Part shown: positions 21,627 through 33,004 of the stretch, in pieces
Layout: each line of letters begins with the position of its first letter
Position numbering within the stretch: position 1 is the first letter of the stretch
NCBI GenBank assembly: GCA_001942415.1
Contig: MKJX01000193.1
Location: 1 to 49,417 of the forward strand
Length of the DNA stretch: 49,417 nucleotides
From: Pseudonocardia sp. CNS-139
GTDB lineage: Bacteria; Actinomycetota; Actinomycetes; Mycobacteriales; Pseudonocardiaceae
Direction: 5' to 3'
The notes under the pieces: generated by a model
Databases searched by the model: none
What the model saw: the letters and a program-made list of their open reading frames with translations, nothing else
What the model was told of the DNA's origin: nothing
Program-made: the position numbers and the translations under genes

Positions 21627-21723
21627 GGCGAGGAGCGTTGATCACCCGTTGGAGCGAAGGATGGACCTGTTGCTCCGTTCGGTGAACTGACGGCGACGGC
21701 AAACGGTGACCTCGCCCCGAACC

Positions 21724-21747
21724 GTGGGTGCTTCCGTGGGTGCTTCC
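21724..21747. repeat. 12-bp exact tandem duplication
   Basis: GTGGGTGCTTCC occurs twice in succession in the 160-bp region between the divergent phoD and secreted-protein genes. It could be a small regulatory repeat or another local duplication artefact. Nothing else is evident in this intergenic stretch. Confidence 0.7.
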
Positions 21748-21786
21748 TCGTGGGCCGGCGCCCGCCCGGCCCGCAGGCTGGTCGGC

Positions 21787-22319
21787 ATGACGAGCACCCG
21801 TACCGGCGGCCGCCGCGCCCGCACCGTCGCCGTGCTGCTGGCCGGCCTGCTCGCGCTGGGGACGGGGCTGGCGCAGCCCGCCGTCGCGGCGCCGGCCACC
21901 GTGACGGTCGACTGCACCGCGCTGCCGGCAGCGGGCGCTACGCCGACCCGATCCCGCTCGGCGTGATCACCACGACCACCCTGGTGCTGGGCTGCTCGCC
22001 CCTGTCCTTCGGCCGGTACGACAACGTGCGCTACTTCGCGTTCGCGCTGGCCGCGCCGCCGTCGCCGAACGCGCTGGTCATGACGGCGTTCCGGGCCGGG
22101 CCCGGGCAGTCGGGCGTGCACCCGCGGCTGGCGTTCGGCCCGGTGACGGTGCGGCACTCGCTCGACGCCGTGTACTCCACGGCCGACGGCGCCGAGGCGT
22201 ACGGCCACTCCATGGCCGGGCTCTGGGCGGGCGCGGACTGGCGGGTGGGCGCCGAGAAGCTGGAGACGCCGCTGCGCTCCCTGGAGTCCGCGAGGTTCGA
22301 CCTGGTCATCGTGCCCTGA
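21787..22319 (+). CDS. Secreted protein of unknown function
   Basis: Seen: a classical signal peptide, RTGGRRARTVAVLLAGLLAL then GTGLAQPAVAAPA with an AxA cleavage site. A short mature domain follows: VDCTALPAAG, RYADPIPLGVITTTTLVLGC, FGRYDNVRYFAFAL and EKLETPLRSLESARFDLVIV. The single break near 21,935 is repaired by restoring a C (AGRYADPIP). Length about 177 residues; two Cys in the mature part could form a disulfide. It is divergent from phoD. No family recognised. Confidence 0.7.
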
Positions 22320-22365
22320 TCCGGGTCGGATGGCCGGCTGGGCGGCGGACGCGCCGCCCAGCCGG

Positions 22366-24628
22366 TCAGACGTGTCCGAGCAGCACGTCCAGCGGCGACT
22401 CGGCCCCGCGCCGGTGCTCGTCCGCGAACCGCTGCGCGCCGAGCCCGTCCAGCGCGTCGGCCGTGGCCGGGCCGACCTCCAGCGTCGCGTCGGCCGTGCG
22501 CGGCTCGCCGATCCGCTCCCGCAGCCGGTCCGCGTGCCCGAGCAGCCGGGCCGCGTCCGCGCTGCGGCCCATCGCCGCGAGCGAACGCGCCAGGCCCTCG
22601 ACCGATATGACGAGCCCCCCGCCGTCGCCGATGTCCCGGCGCAGGTGCAGGGCCTCCCGGTGCAGCGCCTCGGCGTCCGCGTGCCGGCCCAGCCCGTCGA
22701 GCACGCGGGCCTGGCTCTCCAGCACCCGCCCGCCTCGCGCAGGTCGTCGCGGGCCCGGAACAGCTCCAGGCTCTCCGCCAGCAGCGGCAGCGCCTCCGCG
22801 TGCCGGCCGGCGCTGCGCAGCGCCAGCGCGAGGTTGTTGAGCAGCAGCGCGACCTGCGGCTCGTCGCGCAGGTCCCGGAACGCGGCCAGCGACTCCTCGT
22901 ACAGCCCGATCGCCGTGTGCGCGTCGCCCGCGTCCAGCGCGACGTTGCCCAGGTTCGTCCGGGTGCTCGCGACGCCAGCCGCGTCCCCGGCCGCGGTGAA
23001 GAGCGCGAGCGCCTCCCCGTAGTGCGCACGGGCCGCGGCGGCGTCGGACTGCAGCCGGGCCAGGCTGCCCGCGGCCTTGAGCGCGTGCGCCCGCACGACC
23101 GGCTCCCCGCCGGGCAGCGCGAGCACCCGGCCCAGCCAGCGGCGGCCCTCGGCCAGCCGCCCGCGCACCTCCCAGTACCGCCACAGCGCGACCGCGATCC
23201 GCAGCCCGGTGGGCGCGTCGCCGGAGCGCACCGCCTGCTCCAGTGCCACGTGCACGTCGCCCTGCTCCGCGTCGAGGCGGTCGTGCCAGCGCACCTGCTC
23301 GGGGCCGGTCAGGTGCCCGGCCGCGCGCTCCACGAACCCGACGACGCACGCGGCGTGCGCCCGCCGCGCCGCCTCCTCCTCGCCGGCCGCCCGCAGCCGC
23401 TCGACGGCGTACTGCCGCACGATCTCGTGCATCCGGAACCGGGCCCGCCCGCCCTGGTCCGCGAGCCGGTGCAGCAGGTTCGCCTCGGTCAGCGCGGTGA
23501 CGGCGTCGAGCACGTCGAGCGACCCCGTGTCGCCGTCGCCGCAGACCCGCTCGGCCCACTCCAGGTTCCAGCCGCCCGCGAACACGGCCAGCCGCCGGAA
23601 CGTCGTGGCCGCGGCCGGGTCGAGCAGGTCGTGGCTCCAGTCGAGCGTGGCGCGCAGCGTGCGCTGGCGGGCCGGCGCGTCCCGGGCCCCGGACGTCAGC
23701 AGGGCGAGCCCGCCGGAGAGCCGGGTGAGCAGCTCCGCGGGCGCGAGCACGCGCACCCGGGCCGCGGCGAGCTCGATCGCGAGCGGCACCCCGTCGAGGC
23801 GGCGGCAGATCTCCGCGATCGTCGCCCGGTCCGCGGGCCCGGGCCGCCACCCGGGCGCACGACCGCGCAGCGCTCCAGGAAGAGCGCGGCGGCCGGGCTC
23901 GGCTCCGAGCCGACGGGCAGCGCGAGCGGCCCGAGCGGCAGCTCGCGCTCCGGCGTGACGCGCAGCGCCACCCGGCTCGTCACCACCGTGCGCAGCGCGG
24001 GGCAGCGCGCCACCAGCTCGGCGACGGCCGGTGCGGCGTCGGTGAGCTGCTCCATGTTGTCCAGCACGAGCAGCAGGTCCCTGTCCGCGAGGTGCGCGGC
24101 GAGCGCGTCGGCCGGCGGGCCGCCGGTCCGCAGCCCCAGCGCCTCGACGACGGCCGGCAGCACGAGTGCCGGGTCGCGCACGTCGGCGAGCGGGACGAAC
24201 GCGGCGCCGTCGGCGAAGTCGCCGCCCGCGGCCGCGACCAGCGCCGTCGCCAGGCTTGTCTTGCCGACCCCGCCGGCGCCGGTGATCGTCAGCAGCCGGG
24301 CGCCGCCGGTGCGCAGCAGGCCGAGCGCCGCGGCCAGGTCGGCGTCCCGCCCGACGAGCGCGCCCGCGTCGGGCACGGCGGGCGCCGCGGCCGGCCGCCC
24401 GCGCGCGGTGTCCTCGAACGCGCGGCGGGCCTCGCCGGACAGGCGCAGCGCGTCGGCGAGCGCGGCCGTGGTGTGCCGGCGCGCCGTCCGGGTGATTCCG
24501 CGTTCCATGTCGGAGAGCGAGCGGGCGCTGATGCCGGCGGCCTCGGCCAGCTCCTCCTGGGTGAGCCCGAGAGCGGTCCGATGGCGCCGGACCAGCGCCC
24601 CGAGCGACCGGTGGCCCGCCGGGTCCAC
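22366..24628 (-). CDS. XRE-type transcriptional regulator with NB-ARC ATPase and TPR repeats
   Basis: STAND-type regulator. Seen: an N-terminal helix-turn-helix (residues about 8-65: [32 protein letters not shown]), then an NB-ARC nucleotide domain with P-loop [11 protein letters not shown], Walker [12 protein letters not shown] and [11 protein letters not shown] winged-helix segment ([13 protein letters not shown]) and tetratricopeptide repeats ([40 protein letters not shown]) follow. Breaks near 23,855 (loss of a G from a G run) and 22,735 split the frame; the restored protein has about 755 residues. GTG 24628 sits after a GGAGG. It is divergent from groES; whether it controls its neighbours is unknown. 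Confidence 0.85.
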
Positions 24629-24680
24629 ACGTCCTCCAGGGTGATCGGGAGCGTCCGGAGGGTGACTCGCACCAGCCGCT

Positions 24681-24697
24681 CCGGGTGCTACACCCGG
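24681..24697. promoter_or_regulatory. Short dyad upstream of the XRE/NB-ARC gene
   Basis: CCGGGTG-CTA-CACCCGG is a perfect 7-bp inverted repeat 53 bp upstream of the regulator start and 22 bp from the CIRCE element. It could be an autoregulatory operator; the only support is symmetry and position. Confidence 0.35.
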
Positions 24698-24710
24698 GTT
24701 ACGGGCCTCG

Positions 24711-24745
24711 TTGAGCCGTTGGCACTCTCGTGGGTAGAGTGCCAG
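24711..24745 (+). promoter_or_regulatory. CIRCE operator (HrcA) and probable groESL promoter
   Basis: TGGCACTC (24720-24727), nine bases, then GAGTGCCA (24737-24744) matches the CIRCE element bound by the heat-shock repressor HrcA. A possible -35 TTGAGC (24711-24716) and -10 TAGAGT (24735-24740) with 18-base spacing overlap it, so repressor binding would block polymerase. The groES start is about 106 bp downstream. Confidence 0.85.
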
Positions 24746-24850
24746 ACGCAGGCCCGGACGTTCCGGCACCCGCGACGACGGGACGCCCGAGAGCTGGCAC
24801 CGAGAACCCATCAGACGAGTGCACGGACCCCAGGAAGGGGAGGTCATCAA

Positions 24851-26863
<2,013 letters not shown>

Positions 26864-26889
26864 GCCGGTCCGTCCGCAACCCCCGACGG

Positions 26890-26911
26890 CGGGTCGCCCC
26901 TGGGCGGCCCG
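26890..26911. terminator. Hairpin after groEL
   Basis: CGGGTCGCCC (26890-26899) pairs with GGGCGGCCCG (26902-26911) with one G-T pair and almost no loop. It lies 27 bp after the groEL stop and just before the next GTG start. Such placement fits an attenuating terminator, but the tight loop and absent T-tract lower confidence. Confidence 0.4.
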
Positions 26912-26915
26912 CGTC

Positions 26916-27896
26916 GTGGCTTTCGGCCGCGGCTTTCGGGCGGACCCCGGCGCCGCCGTCCGGGTCGAGCCCGGGATGCCGCCCGTGCAGCGCTGGCTGG
27001 TGGCCGTCGTGCTGGGCGGGCAGGGCCGGTACGCGGCCGCGGCCACCGTGCTGCACGGCCTGCTCGCCGGCCCCCAGGTGTCGCCGGACGTCGCCGCGCA
27101 CGCCGCCGTCACGCTCGCGGCGCACCGCCGCCAGGTCGGCGGACACGCCGCAGCCCGGCCGCTCGACGCGCACGGCCTGCGCGTCGCCGATTCCGCGGCC
27201 CGCGAGGTCCGAAACGTCCCACTCGATCCTCATACCGGCATGGACGTGTACGCCGCGCGGATCGACGCGCTCGTGGGACTCGCCGCCGACGCGCTGGGCA
27301 CCGGCGACCACACGGGCGCCGCCGGCTGCTGGACGCTGCACGGGCCGCGGCGCAGCGCCACCCGTCCTGGCGCAGCGCCACCCGTCCTGGCGGCCGGCGG
27401 CCCGGATCGGCTGGGTGCGCGCCGAGGCGGCGCTCTTCGCGGGCGACGCCGCCGCCGCGGTCGGGCCCGCGCGCGAGGCGCTCGCGCTCGCCGTCCGCGG
27501 CGGGTCGGTGCGACACGTGCTCAGTCCCGGATCGTCCTCGCGGTCGCCGCCGCGGCCGCCGGCACGCTGGACGGCCGGGCCGCCGTGGCCGAGCTGGACG
27601 CCGCGGGCGACGAGGCGGAGCGGCTCGGCCTGCTCCCGCTGGTCTGGCCGGCCCGCACCGCCGCGGCGGACGCGTCGGAACGGGCCGCCGGAGGGGCCTC
27701 CGGAACGGCCCCGCCCACAAACGAGCGACAGGTGCCGGTGGCGAAGAAATCGACGACCATCCTGTCGGGGGACGCGACGCGCCGACGACACGCCGGAATC
27801 ACCACGTTGAGCGTCATCGAGCGGCGCTGTGACCCGGATGGGAGGCTCCTGTTGGGGGAGTGGACGGCCCTACCCCGGCAGCGCCGGGTAGTGTAG
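26916..27896 (+). CDS. Conserved actinobacterial hypothetical, probable TPR-like helical protein
   Basis: Matches in position, and by resemblance from memory, the hypothetical between groEL1 and sigD in mycobacteria (Rv3415c). Seen: FRADPGAAVRVEPGMPPVQR, VAVVLGGQGRYAAAATVLHG, ARIDALVGLAADALGTGDH, ARIGWVRAEAALFAGDAAAA, IVLAVAAAAAGTLDGRAAVA and ERLGLLPLVWPARTAAADA. These Ala-rich paired helices look like degenerate tetratricopeptide repeats. A 20-bp tandem duplication with a neighbouring G loss and a break near 27,525 disrupt the frame. No signal peptide. The stretch after about residue 260 (TTILSGDATRRRHAGITTLS) is less family-like, so the true end is uncertain. Confidence 0.65.
   Translation: MAFGRGFRADPGAAVRVEPGMPPVQRWLVAVVLGGQGRYAAAATVLHGLLAGPQVSPDVAAHAAVTLAAHRRQVGGHAAARPLDAHGLRVADSAAREVRNVPLDPHTGMDVYAARIDALVGLAADALGTGDHTGAAGCWTLHGPRRSATRPGAAPPVLAAGGPDRLGARRGGALRGRRRRRGRARARGARARRPRRVGATRAQSRIVLAVAAAAAGTLDGRAAVAELDAAGDEAERLGLLPLVWPARTAAADASERAAGGASGTAPPTNERQVPVAKKSTTILSGDATRRRHAGITTLSVIERRCDPDGRLLLGEWTALPRQRRVV
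27351..27390. repeat. 20-bp exact tandem duplication
   Basis: CGCAGCGCCACCCGTCCTGG is present twice in succession inside the post-groEL gene and shifts the frame. Removing one copy and restoring one G just upstream yields HGAAAQRHPSWRPAARIGW. Confidence 0.85.
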
Positions 27897-27899
27897 TTA

Positions 27900-27962
27900 C
27901 TCCATTCGGTCTCACGTCACCCACATGACGAGTGCCGCTCGGCGCAACACTCCCGAATGGAG
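27900..27962. promoter_or_regulatory. Separated inverted repeat upstream of the response-regulator gene
   Basis: CTCCATTCGG (27900-27909) and CCGAATGGAG (27953-27962) are perfect inverted copies 43 bp apart, 101 bp before the GTG of the response regulator. The arms are AT-richer than the flanks. Two half-sites for a dimeric regulator are possible; no further support. Confidence 0.35.
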
Positions 27963-28062
27963 GGCACATCGCGGCCCTGATCGTGTCAAGGTGAGCCGGT
28001 CACCCGCCGATGCGGGGGGTGACACATCACCCGGCTGCAGGAAGCTGCAGGAAGGAATCGTC

Positions 28063-28659
28063 GTGACGACGGTACTCATCTGCGACGATCGTCGCAGCGT
28101 CCGCGAAGGCCTGACCCGCGTGATGTCCGCGGTGCCTGGGGTGCACCGGATCGATTGCGTTGCGCACGGGGACGAGCTGTTGGCGAGGTTCTCCCGGCAG
28201 CCCGTGGACGTCGTCCTGGTCGGCACCCAGCGTGCCGTGCCCACCGGGGTCGAGGCCACGCGGCGGCTGGTCGCCGCCCACCCACAGGCGAACGTCATCG
28301 TGTTCGGGGCCCCCGACGACGCGGGCAGCATCGCCGCCGCCATCGCCGGCGGGGCGCGGGGCTACCTCCGGTGGGACGCGTCCCGTCCCGAGCTCGTCGC
28401 CGCGCTCGCGCACACGCTGGCGAGCACCGCCGTGCCCACGCCGCGGGCTCCCACGGACCCCGGCGTCCAGCTCACCGAGCGTGAGCTCCAGGTGCTGCGG
28501 GGCATGAGCCAGGGCAAGAGCAACGGCCAGATCGGGCGCGAGCTCTACCTCTCGGAGGACACGGTCAAGACCCACGCCCGCCGGCTGTTCCGCAAGCTCG
28601 GCGTGCGCGACCGGGCCCAGGCCGTCGCCCACGGCTTCCGCCGCGGGCTCGTCTCCTGA
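28063..28659 (+). CDS. LuxR/NarL-type response regulator with atypical receiver
   Basis: Transcription factor of 198 residues. Seen: a receiver domain with the acidic pair D8/D9 (VLICDDRR). The phospho-acceptor position holds Gly (VDVVLVGTQRAVP, G54) and the conserved Lys is replaced by Arg (GYLRWDAS, R103), so normal phosphorylation is unlikely. A C-terminal LuxR-type helix-turn-helix follows (LTERELQVLRGMSQGKSNGQ, LYLSEDTVKTHARRLFRKLG). GTG 28063 has a good GAAGGA site. Frame is intact. It precedes sigD; similar orphan regulators occur there in related genera, as I recall. Targets unknown. Confidence 0.85.
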   Translation: MTTVLICDDRRSVREGLTRVMSAVPGVHRIDCVAHGDELLARFSRQPVDVVLVGTQRAVPTGVEATRRLVAAHPQANVIVFGAPDDAGSIAAAIAGGARGYLRWDASRPELVAALAHTLASTAVPTPRAPTDPGVQLTERELQVLRGMSQGKSNGQIGRELYLSEDTVKTHARRLFRKLGVRDRAQAVAHGFRRGLVS

Positions 28660-29069
28660 TCCCGGCCCTCCCGTCCGACCCGTCCGTTCGCACACGGTCG
28701 CTCGTCGCGGGGCGTTGACCCACGCCCGACCGCACAGCGCGTAGTGACCGGCATCACCAATGGGTCGCACGACCCCGGACGTGTTTCCGGGCGCAGTTCA
28801 GCGGGCGACGTGGCTGCACTACTTTCCGTCGACTTGGCGCAGCCACGCGTCCGATAACACCGCGGTTCCGATCCGCGGTTTCGGCCGTCCCGTTCTGGCA
28901 ACTACGGTCGCTCCCGTGCGTCTTCTCCTGCAGGAGGAGCCCGTCCTGGCCTGCCACGCGCCTTCGCTACGGTAGTCCGCACTGAGGACACGGTTGAGCA
29001 CTGTCCGTGACCGCCTCCCGAAACGGATGATGCCGAACATGTTCCGTAACGCCCGAACCACGGTGCGCG
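28660..29069. other. 410-bp intergenic leader before sigD with two dyads
   Basis: No gene supported here. It holds CGTGGCTGC (28809-28817) with its inverted copy GCAGCCACG (28839-28847), and ACCGCGG-N7-CCGCGGT (28859-28879). Base composition is less GC-rich than the genes. GTAACG (29047-29052) lies 16 bases before a CGAT that overlaps the sigD start. A short plus-strand frame at 28,760-28,975 lacks a ribosome site and gene-like composition. The region probably carries the sigD promoter and its control sites. Confidence 0.5.
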
Positions 29070-29642
29070 ATGAGTGAGACGACAGACGTACCCGACGAAC
29101 TGGTCACCCGTGCCATGACGGGCGACCCCAAGGCCGTCGGGGCCGTTCTCGCCATCATCCGGCCGATGGTCGTGCGCTACTGCAGGGCGCGGCTGGGTCG
29201 GGTGGACCGCTCGTCGGTCTCCGCTGACGATGTCGCGCAGGAGGTGTGTTTGGCCGTGCTCACGGCCTTGCCGGGCTACCGCGTCCAGGGCCGTCCGTTC
29301 CTGGCGTTCGTCTACGGCATCGCGTCACACAAAGTGATTGACGCGCACCGGGCCGCCACCCGCAACCGCTCGGAACCGGTTGCGGACGTGCCCGACTCGG
29401 TGGAGGCCGCCGACGGTCCCGAACAGCGCGCGCTGCGCGTCGAGCTCTCCGGCGAAATGGCCCGGCTGCTCGACACGCTCCCCGACAAACAGCGCGAAAT
29501 CCTGGTCCTGCGAGTGGTCGTGGGACTGTCCGCCGAGGAGACGGCGGAAGCGGTCGGCTCCACCCCCGGAGCCGTCCGAGTGGCCCAGCACCGGGCGTTG
29601 GCCCGGCTGCGCAAGTCGATGCCAGAGGAGGAGGTGGTCTGA
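29070..29642 (+). CDS. sigD: ECF-type RNA polymerase sigma factor SigD
   Basis: Group 4 sigma factor of 190 residues. Seen: region 2 RPMVVRYCRARLG, SADDVAQEVCLAVLTALPGY and GRPFLAFVYGIASHKVIDAH (core binding and -10 recognition), and region 4 LPDKQREILVLRVVVGLSAE then AVGSTPGAVRVAQHRALARL (-35 recognition). Close to actinobacterial SigD by memory of the family. Frame intact. Its stop is followed at once by the anti-sigma gene, whose GTG sits 8 bases after GAGGAGG near the sigD stop, so the two are translationally coupled. Confidence 0.92.
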   Translation: MSETTDVPDELVTRAMTGDPKAVGAVLAIIRPMVVRYCRARLGRVDRSSVSADDVAQEVCLAVLTALPGYRVQGRPFLAFVYGIASHKVIDAHRAATRNRSEPVADVPDSVEAADGPEQRALRVELSGEMARLLDTLPDKQREILVLRVVVGLSAEETAEAVGSTPGAVRVAQHRALARLRKSMPEEEVV

Positions 29643-30804
29643 GTGCCCGACACCGGTACGGCCCGTTCGGGAGCGGTGACGACCACCGCCGCCACCGCCA
29701 CAACGGCTCCAACGGCGTCCGCCCCCGCGGCATGGACGTCCGGCCCGTCCCGTTCGAGGACATCGAGGACCCGATCGACCTCGTCGCCGTCCAGGCGGAC
29801 GACGAGCTGATCAGCGCGCTGGCCGCCGGCATGTCGGTGTCCGCGCCGGGCGTCGGCGGCTACGACGCCGACGACCGCGTCGCCGCGATCCTCGCGGCGT
29901 GGAAGGCCGACGTCGACGGCGAGCCCCTCCCCGAGCTCGTCGACGTCGACACCGCGGTGGCCACGGTGCTGGCGGCGCGTCCCCCGTCGCGCCGCGGGCG
30001 GCACCTCGCCCCGGTCGCGGCCGCCGCCGCGTTCGTCGTCCTCTCGATCGGCGGGCCTCTCGGTCGGCTCGTACAGCGCGCAGCCGAGCGACGTCCTGTG
30101 GCCGGTCTCGCGGGTGCTCTACGCCGAGCGCGCCGAGTCCGTCGAGGCGGCGGTGCGGGTGGAGCAGCACATCGCCAACGCCAAGGAGGCGCTGGTCGCG
30201 GGCGAGCCCATCGCGGCGGCGCGCGAGCTGGCGCAGGCCGAGGCCGACCTCGCGGTCGTGCGTCCCGAGGAGGGCCACACCGAGCTCTCCGAGACGCAGG
30301 ACTTCCTCGTCGCCAAGGCGGCCGAGACCCCGCAGGGACAGCCGACCGACCCGGGCTCGCCGCTGGCCACCCAGCCGTCGCGGCCGGTCCCGTCCGGTGC
30401 GGCCACCCGGCCGTCCCCGGACGGGAGCACCAGCCCCACCACCCAGGTCACCGGCACCCCGTCGACGCGGCCGTCCGGCACCACCTCGCCGAGCGTGCGC
30501 CGACCACCGGAGCGGATCCGCGCCTGCAGATCGCCCCGGACGCCAGCAGCACGACGGCCGCCACCCCCACGGTCGAGCCGTCGCGCGGCGGCGAAGGCGA
30601 GCCGGACGCGTCCCCGACGAGCAGCCCGGCCCCGACCACGGCCACCTCGGAGGGCGGGCCCGACGAGCCCACCACCCCGCCGGGGAGCACCACCGGGAGC
30701 GGCACGCCGAGCACCACCGACGGCGCGTCGGGCACGTCCACGCCGGGCGGCACCACGCGTCCGGCTCCACGTCCGGTGCCGGGGCGCAGCCCACCAGCAA
30801 CTGA
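29643..30804 (+). CDS. rsdA: Anti-sigma-D factor, membrane-anchored (RsdA-like)
   Basis: Binds and holds SigD until released by proteolysis in the mycobacterial paradigm. Seen: cytosolic domain VPFEDIEDPIDLVAVQADDE, LISALAAGM, DDRVAAILAAWKADVDGEPL; one membrane helix (LAPVAAAAAFVVLSIGG, near 30,007-30,057). An extracytoplasmic helical part (RVLYAERAESVEAAVRVEQH) and a long Ser/Thr/Pro-rich tail follow. GTG 29643 has a strong ribosome site; adding one C at about 29,648 joins it to the frame beginning RHRYGPFGSGDD. ATG 29732 is the alternative start. Further breaks near 30,052, 30,505 and 30,757. A 38-bp palindrome terminator follows. Confidence 0.82.
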
Positions 30805-30813
30805 CGCACTCAC

Positions 30814-30851
30814 GCGAACGGCCCCCGATCCGCGGATCGGGGGCCGTTCGC
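30814..30851. terminator. Bidirectional terminator, 38-bp perfect palindrome
   Basis: The arms start GCGAACGGCCCCCGATCC and are perfectly mirrored around GC. It lies between the convergent rsdA stop (30804) and DUF5319 stop (30872) and is symmetric, so it can terminate both transcripts. No T-tract, as usual in very GC-rich genomes. Confidence 0.85.
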
Positions 30852-30871
30852 CGTGTCGGGGGTGGGGAGGC

Positions 30872-31249
30872 TCAGCTGTCGGAGAGGACGGCGTCGGCGT
30901 AGCCGCGGCAGTACTCCCACGTGACGTAGCTGGCCGGGTCCGGGTCGAACGCGGGCTCGTGCGGGCGCATCTGGCCCTCCTCCAGCAGCTGCTGCAGGCT
31001 CGCGCGCAGCAGGCTCCACTCGTGGAAGTGCTGCTCCCCGCAGTCGCCGCAGTCCACCACGATGCCGCGCACGCCGCGACCCTCCAGCAGCGCCTGGTAG
31101 ACGGCGAGGTCGGCCAGGTCGGCGACCACCTCGTCGCGCTCGCCCGCGCTCAGGACGTCCTGGTCGGCGACCGCCGGCTCGTCGATCGAGAGCGCCGGGT
31201 CGTTCGGGTCGCCCGCGAACGGGTCCGGTGGCAGCGCATCGTGGGACAC
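30872..31249 (-). CDS. DUF5319 family protein
   Basis: Conserved actinobacterial protein of unknown function, 125 residues. Seen: PPDPFAGDPNDPALSIDEPA, ERDEVVADLADLAVYQALLE, then VDCGDCGEQHFHEWSLLRAS and ASYVTWEYCRGYADAVL. The C-x2-C plus H-x-H cluster (CGDCGEQHFH) could bind a metal. GTG 31249 gives the expected family length. It lies between rsdA and guaB, convergent with rsdA, in the same place as its mycobacterial counterpart (Rv3412, from memory). Frame intact. Confidence 0.85.
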   Translation of the reverse strand: MSHDALPPDPFAGDPNDPALSIDEPAVADQDVLSAGERDEVVADLADLAVYQALLEGRGVRGIVVDCGDCGEQHFHEWSLLRASLQQLLEEGQMRPHEPAFDPDPASYVTWEYCRGYADAVLSDS

Positions 31250-31464
31250 AACACCGACGATACCCGTCACGAACGTTCGCCGAACGGACCGCACTGCGAC
31301 CGCGGGCCCCGATGCGGTGGGCGGTGCGGAGCCGGTTATGGCTGGTCGGACGCGGGCGACGGCCGATGTGGGCACGACCTCTCCCCGACCCGGGCGCCCG
31401 CCCGGCCGCCGCCGATACCATGGCGGGAACAGGTCTCGCGCGTCGCTTCGGCGCCGCGAACTGA

Positions 31465-32982
<1,518 letters not shown>

Positions 32983-33004
32983 CCCACCTCTAGGCTGGTC
33001 ACCC

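Noticed and set aside
22800..24644. Long plus-strand open frame antisense to the XRE/NB-ARC gene
   Set aside because: Composition is a GC-skew shadow; the minus strand carries Walker and TPR motifs.
28034..28053. 10-bp tandem GCTGCAGGAA before the atypical regulator as an operator
   Set aside because: It more likely is a duplicated ribosome-binding region or another local duplication artefact.
28760..28975. 71-codon plus-strand frame before sigD
   Set aside because: No ribosome site and no domain; it crosses two inverted repeats that look regulatory.
29047..29072. GTAACG-N16-CGAT as an autoregulatory ECF promoter for sigD
   Set aside because: The -10 would overlap the sigD start codon, so it could not produce the normal message.
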